NCBI GenBank assembly: GCA_016081115.2
Contig: CM071935.1
Span: 28,754,075 to 28,818,074, forward strand
From: Rehmannia glutinosa
Lineage: Eukaryota; Streptophyta; Magnoliopsida; Lamiales; Orobanchaceae
Length of the DNA stretch: 64,000 nt
Direction: 5' to 3'
Every line of letters begins with the position of its first letter. Positions within the stretch are counted from its first letter, which is position 1. The notes below the pieces were generated by a model. The model searched no databases, was not told where the DNA came from, and saw only the letters and a list, made by a program, of their open reading frames with translations. Positions 1-11,943 of the stretch are shown piece after piece. Made by a program: the position numbers and the translations under genes.

Positions 1-1150
1 TACTTCCATACTACCTTTCTTGAAGTGCTCAGTCCCAGAAGCGTGCAAGAGGAATAAACCAATGGGAAGCACTGCACCGTGTCGAACACCGAAAAAGTCA
101 AGAATCATTCATACGAGGAAATGGAAATTCCAAGAACTGCAACAAGACAAGCCAACGACCACAAGTGACTTTAAAAAATAAGCATATCTCTTCAACGGGC
201 AGATTTTTGAAAGATCACTATAAAAGGCTGAGGAGTTTATTTGAAAAAAAAAATCCTTGGTTACCTGAACCACGAACATTCAAGCAAACATTTGAACTGT
301 AACCAAAAATATTCTCAAATCATTCAAGATCAATCCTTAAGCCTACATTACGAAGGAAATCAATCCAACACTCACCTGTGAAGGAAAGATAACCTCAATC
401 AGTTGAAGAGGAAATTTTTGAAGAATCAAGGGGTCTACATTCCACGGAGGATTGTAGGAAGGTTCAAGGTCGAACCAGTCTGAAGTTTTTGGAGGGCTTC
501 GTGATCAAATCCAAGAAGCTTGAGCAAGTGGGCTGTAGTAGCAAGACAGCTGCCCTGTGAAGACGCTGAGTCATACGAGAAGCCAGCTGTGTGACCAAGG
601 CATCTCTGCATCGAGTCCCAAAGGATCAAGTTAGTTGTGTGATCAAGACTTGTATCTGGACTGTTAAGCACTCTGTATATTGATCAATACTAAGTGGATT
701 CCTCCAGGAGTTGGAGAAGAGAGGAGTAGAAGAATTACCCCATCTTCGAACCTCTATAAAAACTTATTGTGCCATTTACATTTCAACACTTTAATTTCTG
801 CATCTTATTTTTATATCTGCTGATAAACTTGCTATCCAATTGATAACCAGCTGAGTGCTAAAACCAAGTATTAAAACAAACTTAACCAAATTCAAGGGTG
901 TTAAGTCTTCCGCTGAAAACAAATCACAATCGAGTTAAGTTTTTAGTCAAAACAGCTGAGTTATTCTATCAACAGCTCAGTCGAGTCTGATGAGTGACTA
1001 ACTCTACTGATTAACTAACTTAGCTGTCCATCACGGACACAGCTGTGAAGTATTAACTCTGTATATTTAAAAGGACTAATTTAAAAAATTGGAAAGGTTT
1101 ATTCAACCCCTCCCTTCTAAACCTTACATTCACACCCCTTGGGACCTACA
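1..1150 (+). repeat. Element A 5' LTR (right ~1.15 kb of ~1.58 kb)
   Basis: Aligns by eye with the 3' LTR from about 12372 to 13522, so about 430 bases of the LTR lie outside the window. It ends ...GGGACCTACA directly before the primer site. Compared with the 3' LTR it keeps intact CAGCTG motifs (547, 584, 953) where the 3' copy has altered strings. Confidence 0.93.
219..227 (+). promoter_or_regulatory. LTR TATA box, element A 5' LTR
   Basis: TATAAAAGG in a CACTATAAAAGGCT context is conserved at the same place in all LTR copies of this family in the window, which fits the Pol II core promoter of the element. A second TATA-like string (CTCTATAAAAA) lies near 752 and could be an alternative. 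Confidence 0.6.
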
Positions 1151-1152
1151 AG

Positions 1153-1168
1153 TGGTATCAGAGCGGTT
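1153..1168 (+). other. Primer binding site, element A (initiator Met tRNA)
   Basis: TGGTATCAGAGCGGTT starts two bases after the LTR end. It is complementary to the 3' end of plant initiator methionine tRNA, the usual minus-strand primer of copia elements. Confidence 0.92.
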
Positions 1169-1277
1169 AGTTCATTGAGCCTTCCGCACTGGTTACTGAA
1201 CTAGATCTCCAAATTTTTCAAAGTCTGTTTTAGTACTTGATCTTTCAAAACTCTTTTTACCAGCAAAAGTTATTATC

Positions 1278-3333
1278 ATGGAAGCAAATTTGACACGCAT
1301 CCCTATGTTCAAAATTGAAGAATTTTATGATTGGAAAATTCGTATGCAGGCTCATCTATCAGCATTACACGATGAGATGTGGATAGTGATAGAGGATGGG
1401 CCACTGCAAATTTTAAAAGTGAACACATTTGTAAGGAGAGTGCATTTGAAGGTGAAGAGGATGTTGCTCCCCGGACGGTCATGGTTGAAAAACCAAGAAT
1501 TTGAATGGACAAAATGATGAGAAAAAGATATAACTTGGACAATGTGGCCAACGACATTCTTTACAAAACCTTGGACAAAGCCATGTTCAATAAAGTCAAA
1601 TCATGCAAAACGGCTAAAGAAATGGGACAAGCTAACATTGATTTGTGAAGGCTCGGAAGCAAATCAAGGAAAATAAACTATCGGTTCTTTGTCTAAATTT
1701 GAGAATTTCAAAATGATCGCAGGAGAGACCTTGGATCAACTGGATGCTCGGTTCACGTAAATTACCAACGAGTTATACGCACTTGGAAAAGAATATACAC
1801 GAAGGAAATGTGTATGAAGATTCTAAGAAGTCTCCCAGCTGAATGGGAAATGAAGGTCATGGCACTAAGACATTCCATGGACCTATCCAAGACATCCAAC
1901 CATGAGCTATTCTCAAATCTCAAATCCTACGAATTTGAGCTGAGAAGAAAAGACCAGGAGGTTGAATATTAAAGAGCTGACAATCCAAGAATGGAAAGAG
2001 CTGATCAAAAGGTTGAAAATCTATGCTGGAACTGCAGCAACCAGGTCACTATGCCATTGATTGCCCATATCCTATAGTCAACAAATACGGGGAATGAAGA
2101 AGAAAGAAAGGTCTTGAGAGAGAAAGAAGACAAGAAAAGAAAAAGGCAATGTTGGTGCAGAGAGGATTGAGACACCAAGTCAAGAGACACAACTGATTCA
2201 GAGAGTAGTGAAACTGACTACTCAAGTGACTCTGAAGAAGAAGCCTTGATCTATTTGATGGCCAAGGAACAAGACCAACCTGACCAAGAAGATGAGGTAC
2301 ACTTTAATTCATCACACTCAGATTCTAGTGATTGTGACTGTGACACACACACTTCATCACCCATTGATCTTTATGATTCATTAGGCAAAATGATGAAAGA
2401 CTTTGAACACATTAAATCCTCACACACACTACTAAATGAGGAAAACAGCCTACTCAAGAGCCAAAACTCATAGCTGACTAAGGAGCTCAGTACTCTAAGT
2501 CAAATAGCTGATGAGAATGAAAGTCTAAAGGCTGAAAATGCTAAGCTAATAGCAGAGATAGCTGCTATAGAAAAGAGGGAAAATGACCTCAAAAATGTGA
2601 TTGCCTCATTCACTAAGGCATCTAAATCATTGGATGATCTTATTACGAGTCAAAGAAAATGTGGAGACAAGACAGGCTTAGGATTTAATTCCTCTGTGCT
2701 GTGTCAAGCTCCAAAAGTGATTTTGGAAAAAAGATCTTCAAGTAATGGAGTATCCCAAAAATCAAAAACTCCAAATGGTGCACACACATTTATTCCAAAG
2801 CACAATCACAAGCAAACTGGCCTTGGTTATAAAGGAAAAGGAAAATAAACCGAGTTGAGTGTCTTTGAGAGGACAGTGAGAAGAAAGCCACCGAGTTCTC
2901 AAAGCAAACTCCAAACAGAAATACTCTATAAAGAAGAAACAGAGCTACCAAAAACCCCAGAAGTTCTATAAAAGAAACACATATAATGGGAATGGTAGAA
3001 AGTACCCAAGCCAAGCTGATTGGGATAATGTGAACTTTTAGCAAAGACCTATGGAATATAAGTCTAAGTGGCAAAGGCCTAGAACTCAACAAAGGCAATT
3101 CCAAAGGTATAAGAGCTATTGCTAAAACACATACACAGGCATACAGACAAAAGAGACAGTTGTATGAAGGTAGAACCCCCAAGCAATTTGCCAAAATTAA
3201 TTATGATTATGGCACTGATAGATGGCAACCCCTTAGAGTCAAATCATTTGGCTATAGGTTGGTTGGATCATCTTACAATACTAACCCCTCAGGACCCAGG
3301 CAAGTATGGGTACCTAAAACCTAACTTCCTTGA
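1278..3333 (+). pseudogene. Element A gag (degenerate)
   Basis: Gag forms the virus-like particle and binds element RNA. The ATG at 1278 opens MEANLTRIPMFKIEEF, shared with all SIRE copies here. The conserved stretch YNLDNVA..ILYKTLDKAMFNKVKSC lies at about 1530-1610. Frame is lost near 1400, 1500, 1620, 1760 and 1970. The zinc knuckle (about 2020-2070, CWNCSN..) has lost a base, so the CCHC pattern is broken. Downstream come an acidic Ser/Asp stretch (2280-2350), a coiled-coil-like segment (2390-2640) and a basic linker up to the protease. About 2100-3300 is still readable in pieces. Some indels fall at CAG/CTG triplets and may be sequence errors. Related copies are at 13524-15635 (-), 22195-23440 and 59038-61130. 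Confidence 0.85.
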
Positions 3334-4640
3334 TTGCAGGTTCAAGGAGCAGCTGAGTGCCATGGAACCTGGTACATGGATAGTGGCTGTTCCAGGCACA
3401 TGACAGGTAACAAGAAAGATCTATCAAAATTCAAGGAAGTCAGAGGTGCAAAAGTCATATTTGGAGGAAATGAAACTCCAGGAGAAATAAGGGTCACTGG
3501 ATCCATCAAGAAAAATGGATTAGAAATCTCAGATGTTGCATATGTTGAAGGACTCAACTTCAACTTGCTAAGCATTAGCCAACTCTGTGACAAAGGCTAC
3601 AATGTTGGATTCAACATGGGTATATGCCAAATCAAGGACACTGAATCCAATGAGGTTGTGTTGCAAGGATGCAGACAAAAGAACATGTATGTAGTAGATT
3701 GGTCAACTGCAACACCAAGCACTTGTCTACTAGCAAAGAGCACAGCTGAATCAAGTTGGTTATGGCACAAAAAGCTGAGTCACCTAAATTTCAAAACAAT
3801 TAACAAGCTTGCCAGAAGCAGTCTTGTAGAAGGACTTCCAGACTCAGTATACAAGAAGGAAAATGTATGTGATGCATGCCAGATGGGAAAGCAAATCAAA
3901 TCATCATTCAAAGAAAAGACATGTCCATCTTCAACAAGAATATTGCACCTGCTACATATGGATTTATTTGGTCCAGTTGAACCAGCTAGCATAAGTGGGA
4001 AGAAATACACCTTGGTGGTAGTAGATGACTACTCAAGATATACATGGACAATATTCATGTGTAAGAAGAAAGAAACTCTGCAGAAACTACCACAGCTGAT
4101 GAAAAGAATCCAAAATGAGAAGAGTCAAACCATTATCAAAATAAGATCTGACAGAGGAACTGATTTTGTCAATAGTATAATCACTCAGTACTGTATTGAA
4201 AATGGTATTGGTCATGAATTATCTGCAGCAAGGACTCCACAACAAAATGGAGTTGCAGAAAGAAGGAACGGAACTCTTAAAGAAGCAACAAGGACCATGT
4301 TAGTTGAAGCAATAAACACAGCATGCTATACTCAAAATAGATGCATGATAAACAGACAGCTGACAAAGACTCCCTATTAGATTTGGACAGGGAGAAAGCC
4401 AAATGTTGCATATTTTAGAATATTTGGATGCAAATGCTTCATCCATAACAATGGCAAGGACAATTTAAAGGCTTTTGATGCTAAAGCTGATGAAGGTATC
4501 TTCTTGGGATACTCAGCTAAAAGCAAAGCCTACAGAGTACTCAACAAAAGGACTATGGTTACAGAGGAATCCATTCATGTGGTGTTTGATGAGCCAAATG
4601 TAAATGGAGAAGACATTGAAGAGTCGGTGATAATTTGAAT
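3334..4640 (+). pseudogene. Element A pol, protease and integrase part
   Basis: An open frame of 348 codons (3334-4380) is the best preserved part of A. The copia protease signature is WYMDSGCSRHMTG near 3370. A GAG-pre-integrase zinc region follows (WLWHKKLSHLNF... CDACQMGK, about 3755-3900). The integrase core is seen from LLHMDLFGPV near 3950, with catalytic D in HMDLFGP, D in SDRGTDF (about 4150) and E in QQNGVAERRNGTLKE (about 4250). It stops at TAG 4378-4380, where element C reads an in-frame codon. The integrase C-terminal part (FRIFGCKCFIHNNGKDN) continues to about 4620. The product would cleave the polyprotein and integrate cDNA. Confidence 0.88.
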
Positions 4641-4881
4641 CAACCAACCATGCGAGAAGAGTCCCTATCAAGTTTCAAGTGGAAGTATAAACCGGATGAA
4701 GATGAGATAGCCGAGTCTCAAAACAGTTGGAAAATCTGCAGGTAAGTGATGATGAGAGAGTTGATCAAAATAACACAAAGTGCAAGAAGACGATCAATCC
4801 AATTAACTAACTTACTCCAACCGATGTAAGATGGCCGAGAGACCATCCACCGAGAACTAGTCATTGGAGATGTAAGAGAAG
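4620..4881 (+). pseudogene. Element A pol, scrambled integrase-RT linker
   Basis: This joins the integrase C-terminus to RT. Both A and C (24750-25030) lose the frame here. The stretch is full of CCGAG and CGAG strings where related copies suggest CTGAG or CAGAG. No domain is readable. It may be an error-rich patch rather than true decay. Confidence 0.55.
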
Positions 4882-6451
4882 GTGTCAAACGAGATCCGAG
4901 CTCAACAAGAAGCAATGTTCACATGCTTTATCTCACAAATAGAGCCTAAAGATGTGTCACAAGCATTGGTTGACACACATTGGATTCAAGCCATGCAAGA
5001 AGAGCTGAATCAGTTTGAAAGAAATAAAGTGTGGGAACTGGTTCAAAGACCTACCCATCAAAATGTTATTGGCACTAAATGGGTATTCAGAAACAAGATG
5101 AATGAGGAAGGTTCTGTGGTAAGAAACAAAGCAAGATTGGTAGCCAAAGGATATTGCCAAGAAGAAGGGATAGATTTTGATGAAACATTTGCTCCTGTGG
5201 CAACATTGGAAGCCATAAGGATGTTTCTTGCCTATGCAGCTCACAAGAACTTCATTGTATATCAAATGGATGTAAAGAGTGCATTTCTTAATGGTTTATT
5301 GGAAGAAGAAGTGTATGTTGAACAACCTCCAGGATTTGAGCAGAAGACTCTTGGAGATAAAGTATACAAACTCAAGAAAGCTCTATATGGGTAGAAACAG
5401 GCACCTAGAGCATGGTATGATACATTGTCACAATTCTTGACTGGGAACGAATTCACAAAAGGCAAAGTGGACAGAACACTCTTCAGAATTCAAGATAGGA
5501 AGAGTATACTGCTTGTTCAAGTATATGTGGATGATATCATTTTTGGATCCACAAACAAAGAGCTGTGTGATAAATTTTCAAATCTTATGCAAAGCAAATT
5601 CGAAATGAGCATGATGGGAGAACTAACATTCTTCCTTGGACTCCAAGTGAAACAGCTGAAGGATGGAACCTTCATAAGTCGACAAAATACACCGAGAGAT
5701 TTAATGAAGAAATTTGGTATGGAAGAGAAGTCTTCGTGAAAATACCAATGAATACATCATCAAAATGGATATGGATGCGGATGGCAAGCACGTAGATCAA
5801 ACAAGATACGGAGCACTTATTGGATCATTGCTTTATCTCACACGATGGCAGGCCGGACATCACCTTTTTGTAGGTGTATGTGCAAGATTTCAATCGCTCC
5901 AAAAGAAAGCCACATATTTGCAGCCAAGAGGATCTTGAGATATTTGAAAGGAAGCCAAGAAGTTGGCTTATGGTATCCAAAGGAATGCGGATTCAAACTA
6001 ATTGGTTATTCGGACTCGACTATTTGGATGTAGAGTTGACAGAAAAGCACCTCAGGCACATGTCAAATGCTTGGAAATAGGCTAATTTCTGGTTTAGCAA
6101 AAAGCAAAATTCAATAGCTACCTCTACAAACAAGTAGAATACATAGTCATGCGGCACCTGTTGTGCCCAAGTCTTATGGATGAGACAAAGGTGAGAGACT
6201 ATGAAGTTGAAGAAAAGGAAATTACAATCATGTGTGATAACACAAGTGCAATTGCAATCACTCAAAATCTGTGTTGCACTCAAGAACAAAGCATATCGAT
6301 GTCGATATCACTTCATAAGAGATCATATTGAAAAAAGTCATCACCTTGGAATATATTTCAACCGAAGCGGTTGGTGATATATTCACAAAACCATTATGTG
6401 AGTCAAGATTTGAAGAACTCAAGCATGAGTTAGGTTAATTGAGTGAGTTGA
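4882..6451 (+). pseudogene. Element A pol, reverse transcriptase and RNase H
   Basis: The RT domain runs from about 4918 (MFTCFISQIEPKDVSQAL) through KWVFRNKMNEEG, FAPVATLEAIRMFLAYAA, YQMDVKSAFLNG (catalytic D, about 5265) and YVDDIIFGSTN (catalytic DD, about 5525). A single TAG at 5392-5394 interrupts the YG-KQAPRAW motif; element C reads TTG (Leu) there, so one base change explains it. After about 5690 the frame is lost several times. RNase H is recognisable by CDNTSAIAITQN (about 6230) and the tail near 6370-6451, whose last TGA aligns with the stop of element C at 26574. Confidence 0.88.
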
Positions 6452-7008
6452 CACTCGAGAAGACTCAAAGAAAAGAGATGAAACATGAAAAGAGGAAAAA
6501 AGCTGAATTAAGTAATTGACTAAGTGAATCACCGTGTCGGACAATCAATCAGTATTGAGTTAGCGACGGCTAAGTCACTAGGAGAGCTTGATGAGAAGAA
6601 GGATTGAATCGGCTAAGGAGCAAGCCGAGTCATTCATGAGCAAAGTGACAAAAACGCATCGTTTTTACTAAGCGGGAATGTTTTTAAGAATGACGCCAAA
6701 GCATAATTATGACGTGTACAGGCAAAAGCTGCACACCAAGCTTATGATTGGATATAAATGCTGCTGCATTAAATGCGATAAATTAAATGTAAATCAGCGT
6801 GCAAGATCTAAGCCGTTGATTTTGATCAAATTTCAAAAACCACCCGCACGTCCTTTCATGAACTATACTTAAACCATTTCGTCCGTTTCTCTCACACTTT
6901 ACCAAAAACTGTTCATCTCTCTCTCGAAAGCAAAAGCAAAAATTTTCTCTCTAAACCCTATCTATCCTCAGTTCAGTTCTCAAGTTTCGTTCGGTAAAAC
7001 ATCTCGAA
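6452..7008 (+). other. Element A spacer between pol and extra ORF
   Basis: Non-coding spacer, conserved in element C (26575-27123). It holds an ACGT-containing stretch, a TATA-like box and a CT-rich leader of plant 5'UTR type before the ATG of the extra ORF. See the TATA entry at 6753. Confidence 0.6.
6753..6759 (+). promoter_or_regulatory. Putative internal promoter of element A extra ORF
   Basis: TATAAAT follows ATTGGA (an inverted CCAAT-like string) about 250 bases before the ATG at 7009. Between them lies a CT-rich tract (6885-6960: CTCTCTCTCG, TTTTCTCTCT) typical of plant leaders. The same arrangement is kept in C (26868-26874), which supports function. Promoter activity is inference. 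Confidence 0.45.
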
Positions 7009-10000
7009 ATGGCATCTACACATGATTTTGTCAAGCTAGGAAAGCAAATCCACACCGGGTCTACTGTGGATTTCGATGGTATGGTTAAACAGGGGTCCGA
7101 CGACACCCTAGTGAAGAAGATTGCTAAGAAATTGGAAACAACTGGGCTGAAACCGTTTCTAACGTTGGAGTTTCTGATGACCTATGTGGAAGAGGTCGCA
7201 CAGTTCTACGTGAACGCTGAAGTTCACCATGAGGGCATCAAGTCCTCTATTCATGGAAAGAAGTTCACCATCACTACCAAGGATTTGGCTGAACACTGCT
7301 TGTTGCCGGCGGAATGAGTGCCGGAGATTCATGAAGCTGAGGTCGACTGATCATTCTTTGCTTGGAAGGAAGTAACCAAGTCCGACTATGCTGCAAAAGT
7401 GGTTTACACAGCTAACAAGAGGCTGTTGAAAGAGGACTACCACAAATTGCTGGACATTGTGGCCAAATGCATAGACATCAAATTTGGCAGCTTTGACCAG
7501 CTGTCTAAAGCTAAGCTGATCGTAATGGTTGTGATCCTTGAAGAAAAGAAGGTGAATTGGGCTGAGTTTGTCTACAGCAGACTCTGCCAGAATGTTGGGA
7601 ACAAATCCTTCAAGGAGGATGGAACGTTTGGAGGTTTCCTAGGATACGACCTGGTGATTGGCCGGCTGATGGAAGTAAAAGGAGTCCCTCTTTGACATGG
7701 AAAGGCGTTCCATGTAAACAAGAGGATGTTCAGATCAAACCTATCTGGCGCACAGAAGAGAGCATACGCCAAGAGGGCTGATACAAGTGAGGCGGAATCA
7801 GCTGACCCTGAAGATACAACTGTCTCCTCTCCTCCAAAGAAAAAGGCTGCCCCTGCAGCTGCTAAAAAGACTACGCCCTTTGCAAAGAAAGAAAAAGAAA
7901 TTTGCTCTGCGCCCTGCCGAGTCACTGGCCCCGCAGCCGTGTCTCCCGCCCTCGCAGCCCGCAATGGAGAAGGAACCATTAATCCCTTCTCCAAAGAATC
8001 AAGAAGAAGAGGACTACCACAACAAGGAAGGTTTGCCTCTAAGACATCTGTGAAGGCATTTACCTTCAATGAACCGGAGAGGAAGTGGAGCGGATATCCC
8101 TTTGGTAAAAACAAAGAGAAGAAGAAGACTTTCCAAGCTCTATGAGCTTGAGAAGACAATGAGTCTGTCACTCACCTGGAGAAGATACCGAGGCTTCTTT
8201 GGAGAAGTAGAGTCTCGAAGTGATCGATGAAACGACCAAGTCTGGCGAGGCCGATCAGCAGAGGCAAAGTCGAGGACCCAGTATGTGAGAGACAAGCAGT
8301 GAGGAACAAGAATGGCCGAGACAACCGAATCACCTGTTGATAGGGTTGTGTCTCCGCCTTGTAACGAGAGGCTACCGAGGGTGTCGGCAGCAAGTCTCGC
8401 TACCCCTAATCCCCGGAAACGAGGGTCGCAAGAGAATGATGAAGACGATGTAATCATGTACTCTCCATTGTATCCGGACATCCAAAATCGTCTGAGAGTG
8501 GAGAAAATGGAAGCCGAGCCTATCAGAGTGCGATTTGAAAGACCGAGTTCATTGAAGAAGAAGAACTCTTGAGGTTTCCGAGGTTGACACACGATCTTTG
8601 CAAGCCCTTGACGAGGATAATTGTATCAATATACTGCAGATTCGGAAAGAAAACGAATGGGCTAGAGCAATGACTAAGGGCGAGAAGGACGTGAGAAGGC
8701 AAAGATCGCCCTCTCACCGCACCACCGATCATACACACCCTAACCTTGACGCCCTATCAAAAAGTGATGAGGATCTAGACCTGTTCTTTGCCACGGAAGA
8801 ATTGCAAATGCAAGCAAACAATGCAAGAATCGAGAATACTTCATGAGCAAAGAATGAAGGAGGGACCGGAGAGTCCTCCAAATCACACTAGAGATAGACC
8901 CCATGGGAGTGGTGCAAAGATATTTCCACTGTTGTCACGCCACCACCTCCCTAGCTCATTCGGAGGAAGGTGTTAAGGAGGAATGGCGATGGCGGGATTG
9001 TGGGGACCCGGTCGAGCCAACCCCTAATGAAGGTGTCTCACCACCGCCCCAATGTCCGAATACTCGGTGGGAATAGCCGGGAGTCCGGAGACGAGTGACC
9101 CCATTTCAAGTCACTCACCGTGGTGTGCCGGTGAGGGGACACTCCCTCCACCGCAGCAAGGTTGGAGGATCTTGGTGACTCCACAATGCATCTCGGAGGC
9201 GAAGTGGAGAAGGAACAACAGGTGAATACACAGCAAGTTGTCATTGACGAGGCTCGCATAGTTGTGATCGTCTCACTGAAGTGCCAATCGCTCTGCAGCT
9301 AATGACGCCATCGATGCGTCGAGGCACATGAAGGAACTGCGCCGGGAGTTAACACTGGCGATGAAAGTGCAATCCATGGAGTTGAGACTCAAATGGATGC
9401 CACCTCGGAAGACCCCAAGACAGTGACACTTTGTCGAAAGGGATGTCCAGGCCTCGCCGCAGGTTGAGACTGCAGGGAGGTAATGAAGGCCAACGAGAGG
9501 TTGAGACCTCCGGCAGAGAGAAACGAATCATAGAACATCCCTCCCGCTATCATCGATCCATCGAGAAAAGAAGATAAGTGCTCTTCACGATTCCCAGGAT
9601 AATCCTCGATGTAACCCTCGGGATCGGAAGGAGAAGATGAAGTTGAGTCATCCCCATGATCGATCCCAAAGACTCGTGAGGATGTTCCAACCACAAGTAA
9701 GTCGACCTCAAGACTACTCGCCAAACATTCAACTTTGATGATGAGCCACCCATGGAAATCTCATCATCGTCCGATGACGCTCGATAAGGCCGAGGACAGT
9801 CCAACTCATTTGGAAAAACCGGTGAGACCGATGAAGCTGTTGAGACAGTGAGGCTCGGCAAGTCGGGTCGACTTCACAATGCATCAAACAAACAGTCCAT
9901 CGCGCAGCTCCCCAAGGCTGCAGCAGGTTCGACTCCACAAGGGACTTCACGAGCACCAATTATCATTGGATAGATTCGATTGCCCGTGATGATCCTTTCG

Positions 10001-11614
10001 TAGAATCATTTCCCTTCTCTGGAGGTACCGACCTCCCGAAGAATCGACTAAAGATCGTGAGCGCTTCCCACAGACCGATCCTGTTATTCCATCGAGACAC
10101 CATTGTTCGGTGACTATGACTTTGATGTTGCTTGGCCGTCGGTGAAACAGAGGTGACAGCTGAAATTAGGGACGTGTTCAAAGCCTTCTTTGCTGAGATA
10201 GAAAAAATGGAAAGGCACCAGGCCTCACTGAACATGAGGCTGGATAACAGGGACACCATAATAGTCAAGATCCGTGAGTGGTGGCAACAACAGCAAACAA
10301 TGCGTGTGGAACAAGCTTGATATTTCAGGACATTGTTCAATAAGTTGTTAGTCTGGCGGGCTGAGAATGTTGATGCAAAGACAAAATTGCAAGAGCACAT
10401 TGAACAAATGCATGAATCTCATACTACAGAGATAAAGTTGCTGCGTGAACATAATAAGAACGAGCTCCTGCGTGTGGAAGAGAATATAGATCGAAAATTC
10501 AGTCTCCTCATAGCTGAGATGAAGTTGGTAGCAGCTGAATCCAACACCACCCGCTCTAAGTTCCGTGCAGCATACTCCGCAGCAGATTCGAAGCAGAACT
10601 CGACTATCATCAGACTGGACTTCTTGCTTGCTAGCTTGTTTCCAAGGGTTCCTCTCTCTTTTGATGATGCCAAAAAGGGGAAAGATGAATACCTAAAGGC
10701 GCTGAAGGGATCTGAAGTTGAGAAGGAGGAAGCAGCTGTGAAGGGAAAGACAGCTGAGGAAGTAATAAGAGAGAAGAAAGGGAAGTCTGTTGAGGGGGAA
10801 GGTTCGAAAGATGTGACCTTGATGATTGCTAAAACTCCCCAACAAGGTCTTGTCACGGTGATATTATCAAGCAAACTCGATGACTCGCCACTCCAACACA
10901 CCGATGTACCTATGGCCGGGAAAGAGAAAGACGATTGAAGAAAGTTGTGATGAAGGAAGTGGAAGGAATGATGGATGCCCGAGTTATGGATATATTGAAA
11001 CAACATGGAGGCATTCGTGACAGAGACACCTATGCCATTTCAGATGCCAGAACCGAGCCAAGATCAGGATGAATTCAAAACGCCCTCGCATCTGAAGGAT
11101 TCTTCGCAAATATGTCCACGGCTCCAGCCTGAGATTTGTCCTGGGAGAAAGGTCTCAAACTATGTGAAGAAGGCGACGAGCTGACAAACCATCGCGGATC
11201 CTCTGCTGGTCACTCTCTTTGGTCACTCAATTTGGGAAAAAGAAGGCCCAAGATAATACACGCCCCAGGCGGAGGAAGAAGGAGTGGTGGAGGAAGAGGT
11301 TTCCGACCTAGATCTCTGCGCCAAAAACATTGAGTACATAGATCCAGGCAAGAAAGGAGGGATCTATTGGGTGGATTTGACGAAGTAGCCAACTTTGTAA
11401 GTGGCTAAGAACAATCGAGTATGTGAAGAGAATTGAAGAGGAAAATAAAAGACAAACTCAGCTATGGGAGGAAAGACAAGAAAGACTGAGAAGAGATGAA
11501 GTTGCCCGGAAGCCGTATGAGAAAAAGAAGGCAGCTGAAGATGAGAAGAAAAGAAAAAGATCAGAAGATGACAGAGCTGAAGAAGATAATAGAAGGAGGC
11601 AGCGAAGGAGATGA
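7009..11614 (+). pseudogene. Element A extra ORF downstream of pol (env-position, coiled-coil protein)
   Basis: Begins MASTHDFVKLGKQIH at 7009. One frame runs 7009-8145 with three TGA stops (7315, 7348, 7693). The last aligns with CGA (Arg) in element C, a C-to-T change. The first ~230 residues form a compact conserved region (TLEFLMTYVEEVAQFY, YHKLLDIVAKCIDIKFG, GGFLGYDLVIGRLMEVKG). A Lys/Pro/Ala-rich basic stretch (PPKKKAAPAAAKKTTPF) could be a nuclear-localisation region. From 8146 to 10131 frames break often. Coiled-coil-like segments return at 10132-10938 (REVFK..EIEKMERHQ) and 11420-11614 (very charged E/R/K, ending RRRQRRR). No catalytic motif or clear membrane segment was recognised. 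SIRE elements are known to carry env-like ORFs in this position, but homology to an envelope protein is not shown here. Confidence 0.7.
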
Positions 11615-11929
11615 AGTGTTGTTGTCCACCCCTTCATGTATTTTACTATGTAAATACATTTTATGTATGTCTTCTGTACATCGAATAAAATTGTACAATT
11701 TCTACTTGTGTAGATATAAAACAGCATGGATACTTTAAGGTTCACTTAAGCTCTGATACATTTTCTTTTGATTCAAGCTCTGATACACTTTGTAAACAGC
11801 TATGTAAAGAACAAGAATGTTATGATCAATAAAAGATCGATTCTAAGCATACATTCTGTGATTCTACATTTGTCTGTATGTATCTTTGCTATTTAATTAT
11901 TGTTGTATGTTTTAAGTTTTGGCATCATC

Positions 11930-11943
11930 AAAAAAGAGGAAAT
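11930..11943 (+). other. Polypurine tract, element A
   Basis: AAAAAAGAGGAAAT lies directly before the TG of the 3' LTR. It is the expected plus-strand primer, and C has the equivalent AAAAAGGGGGAAAT. Confidence 0.8.

Noticed and set aside
1153..1168. tRNA-Met gene
   Set aside because: Only the 3'-end complement is present; it is a primer binding site, not a tRNA gene. The same holds at 15742, 22071 and 45615.
2790..3194. 134-codon minus-strand ORF
   Set aside because: Antisense shadow of the gag linker of element A; no homologue pattern and absent in related copies.
10419..11006. 195-codon minus-strand ORF
   Set aside because: Antisense of the coiled-coil part of the extra ORF; its Ser/Phe-rich composition mirrors Glu/Lys codons.
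7009..11614. Viral envelope protein
   Set aside because: The position matches env-like ORFs of SIRE elements, but no signal peptide, clear membrane segment or fusion-type motif is visible, so the entry says only 'env-position'.
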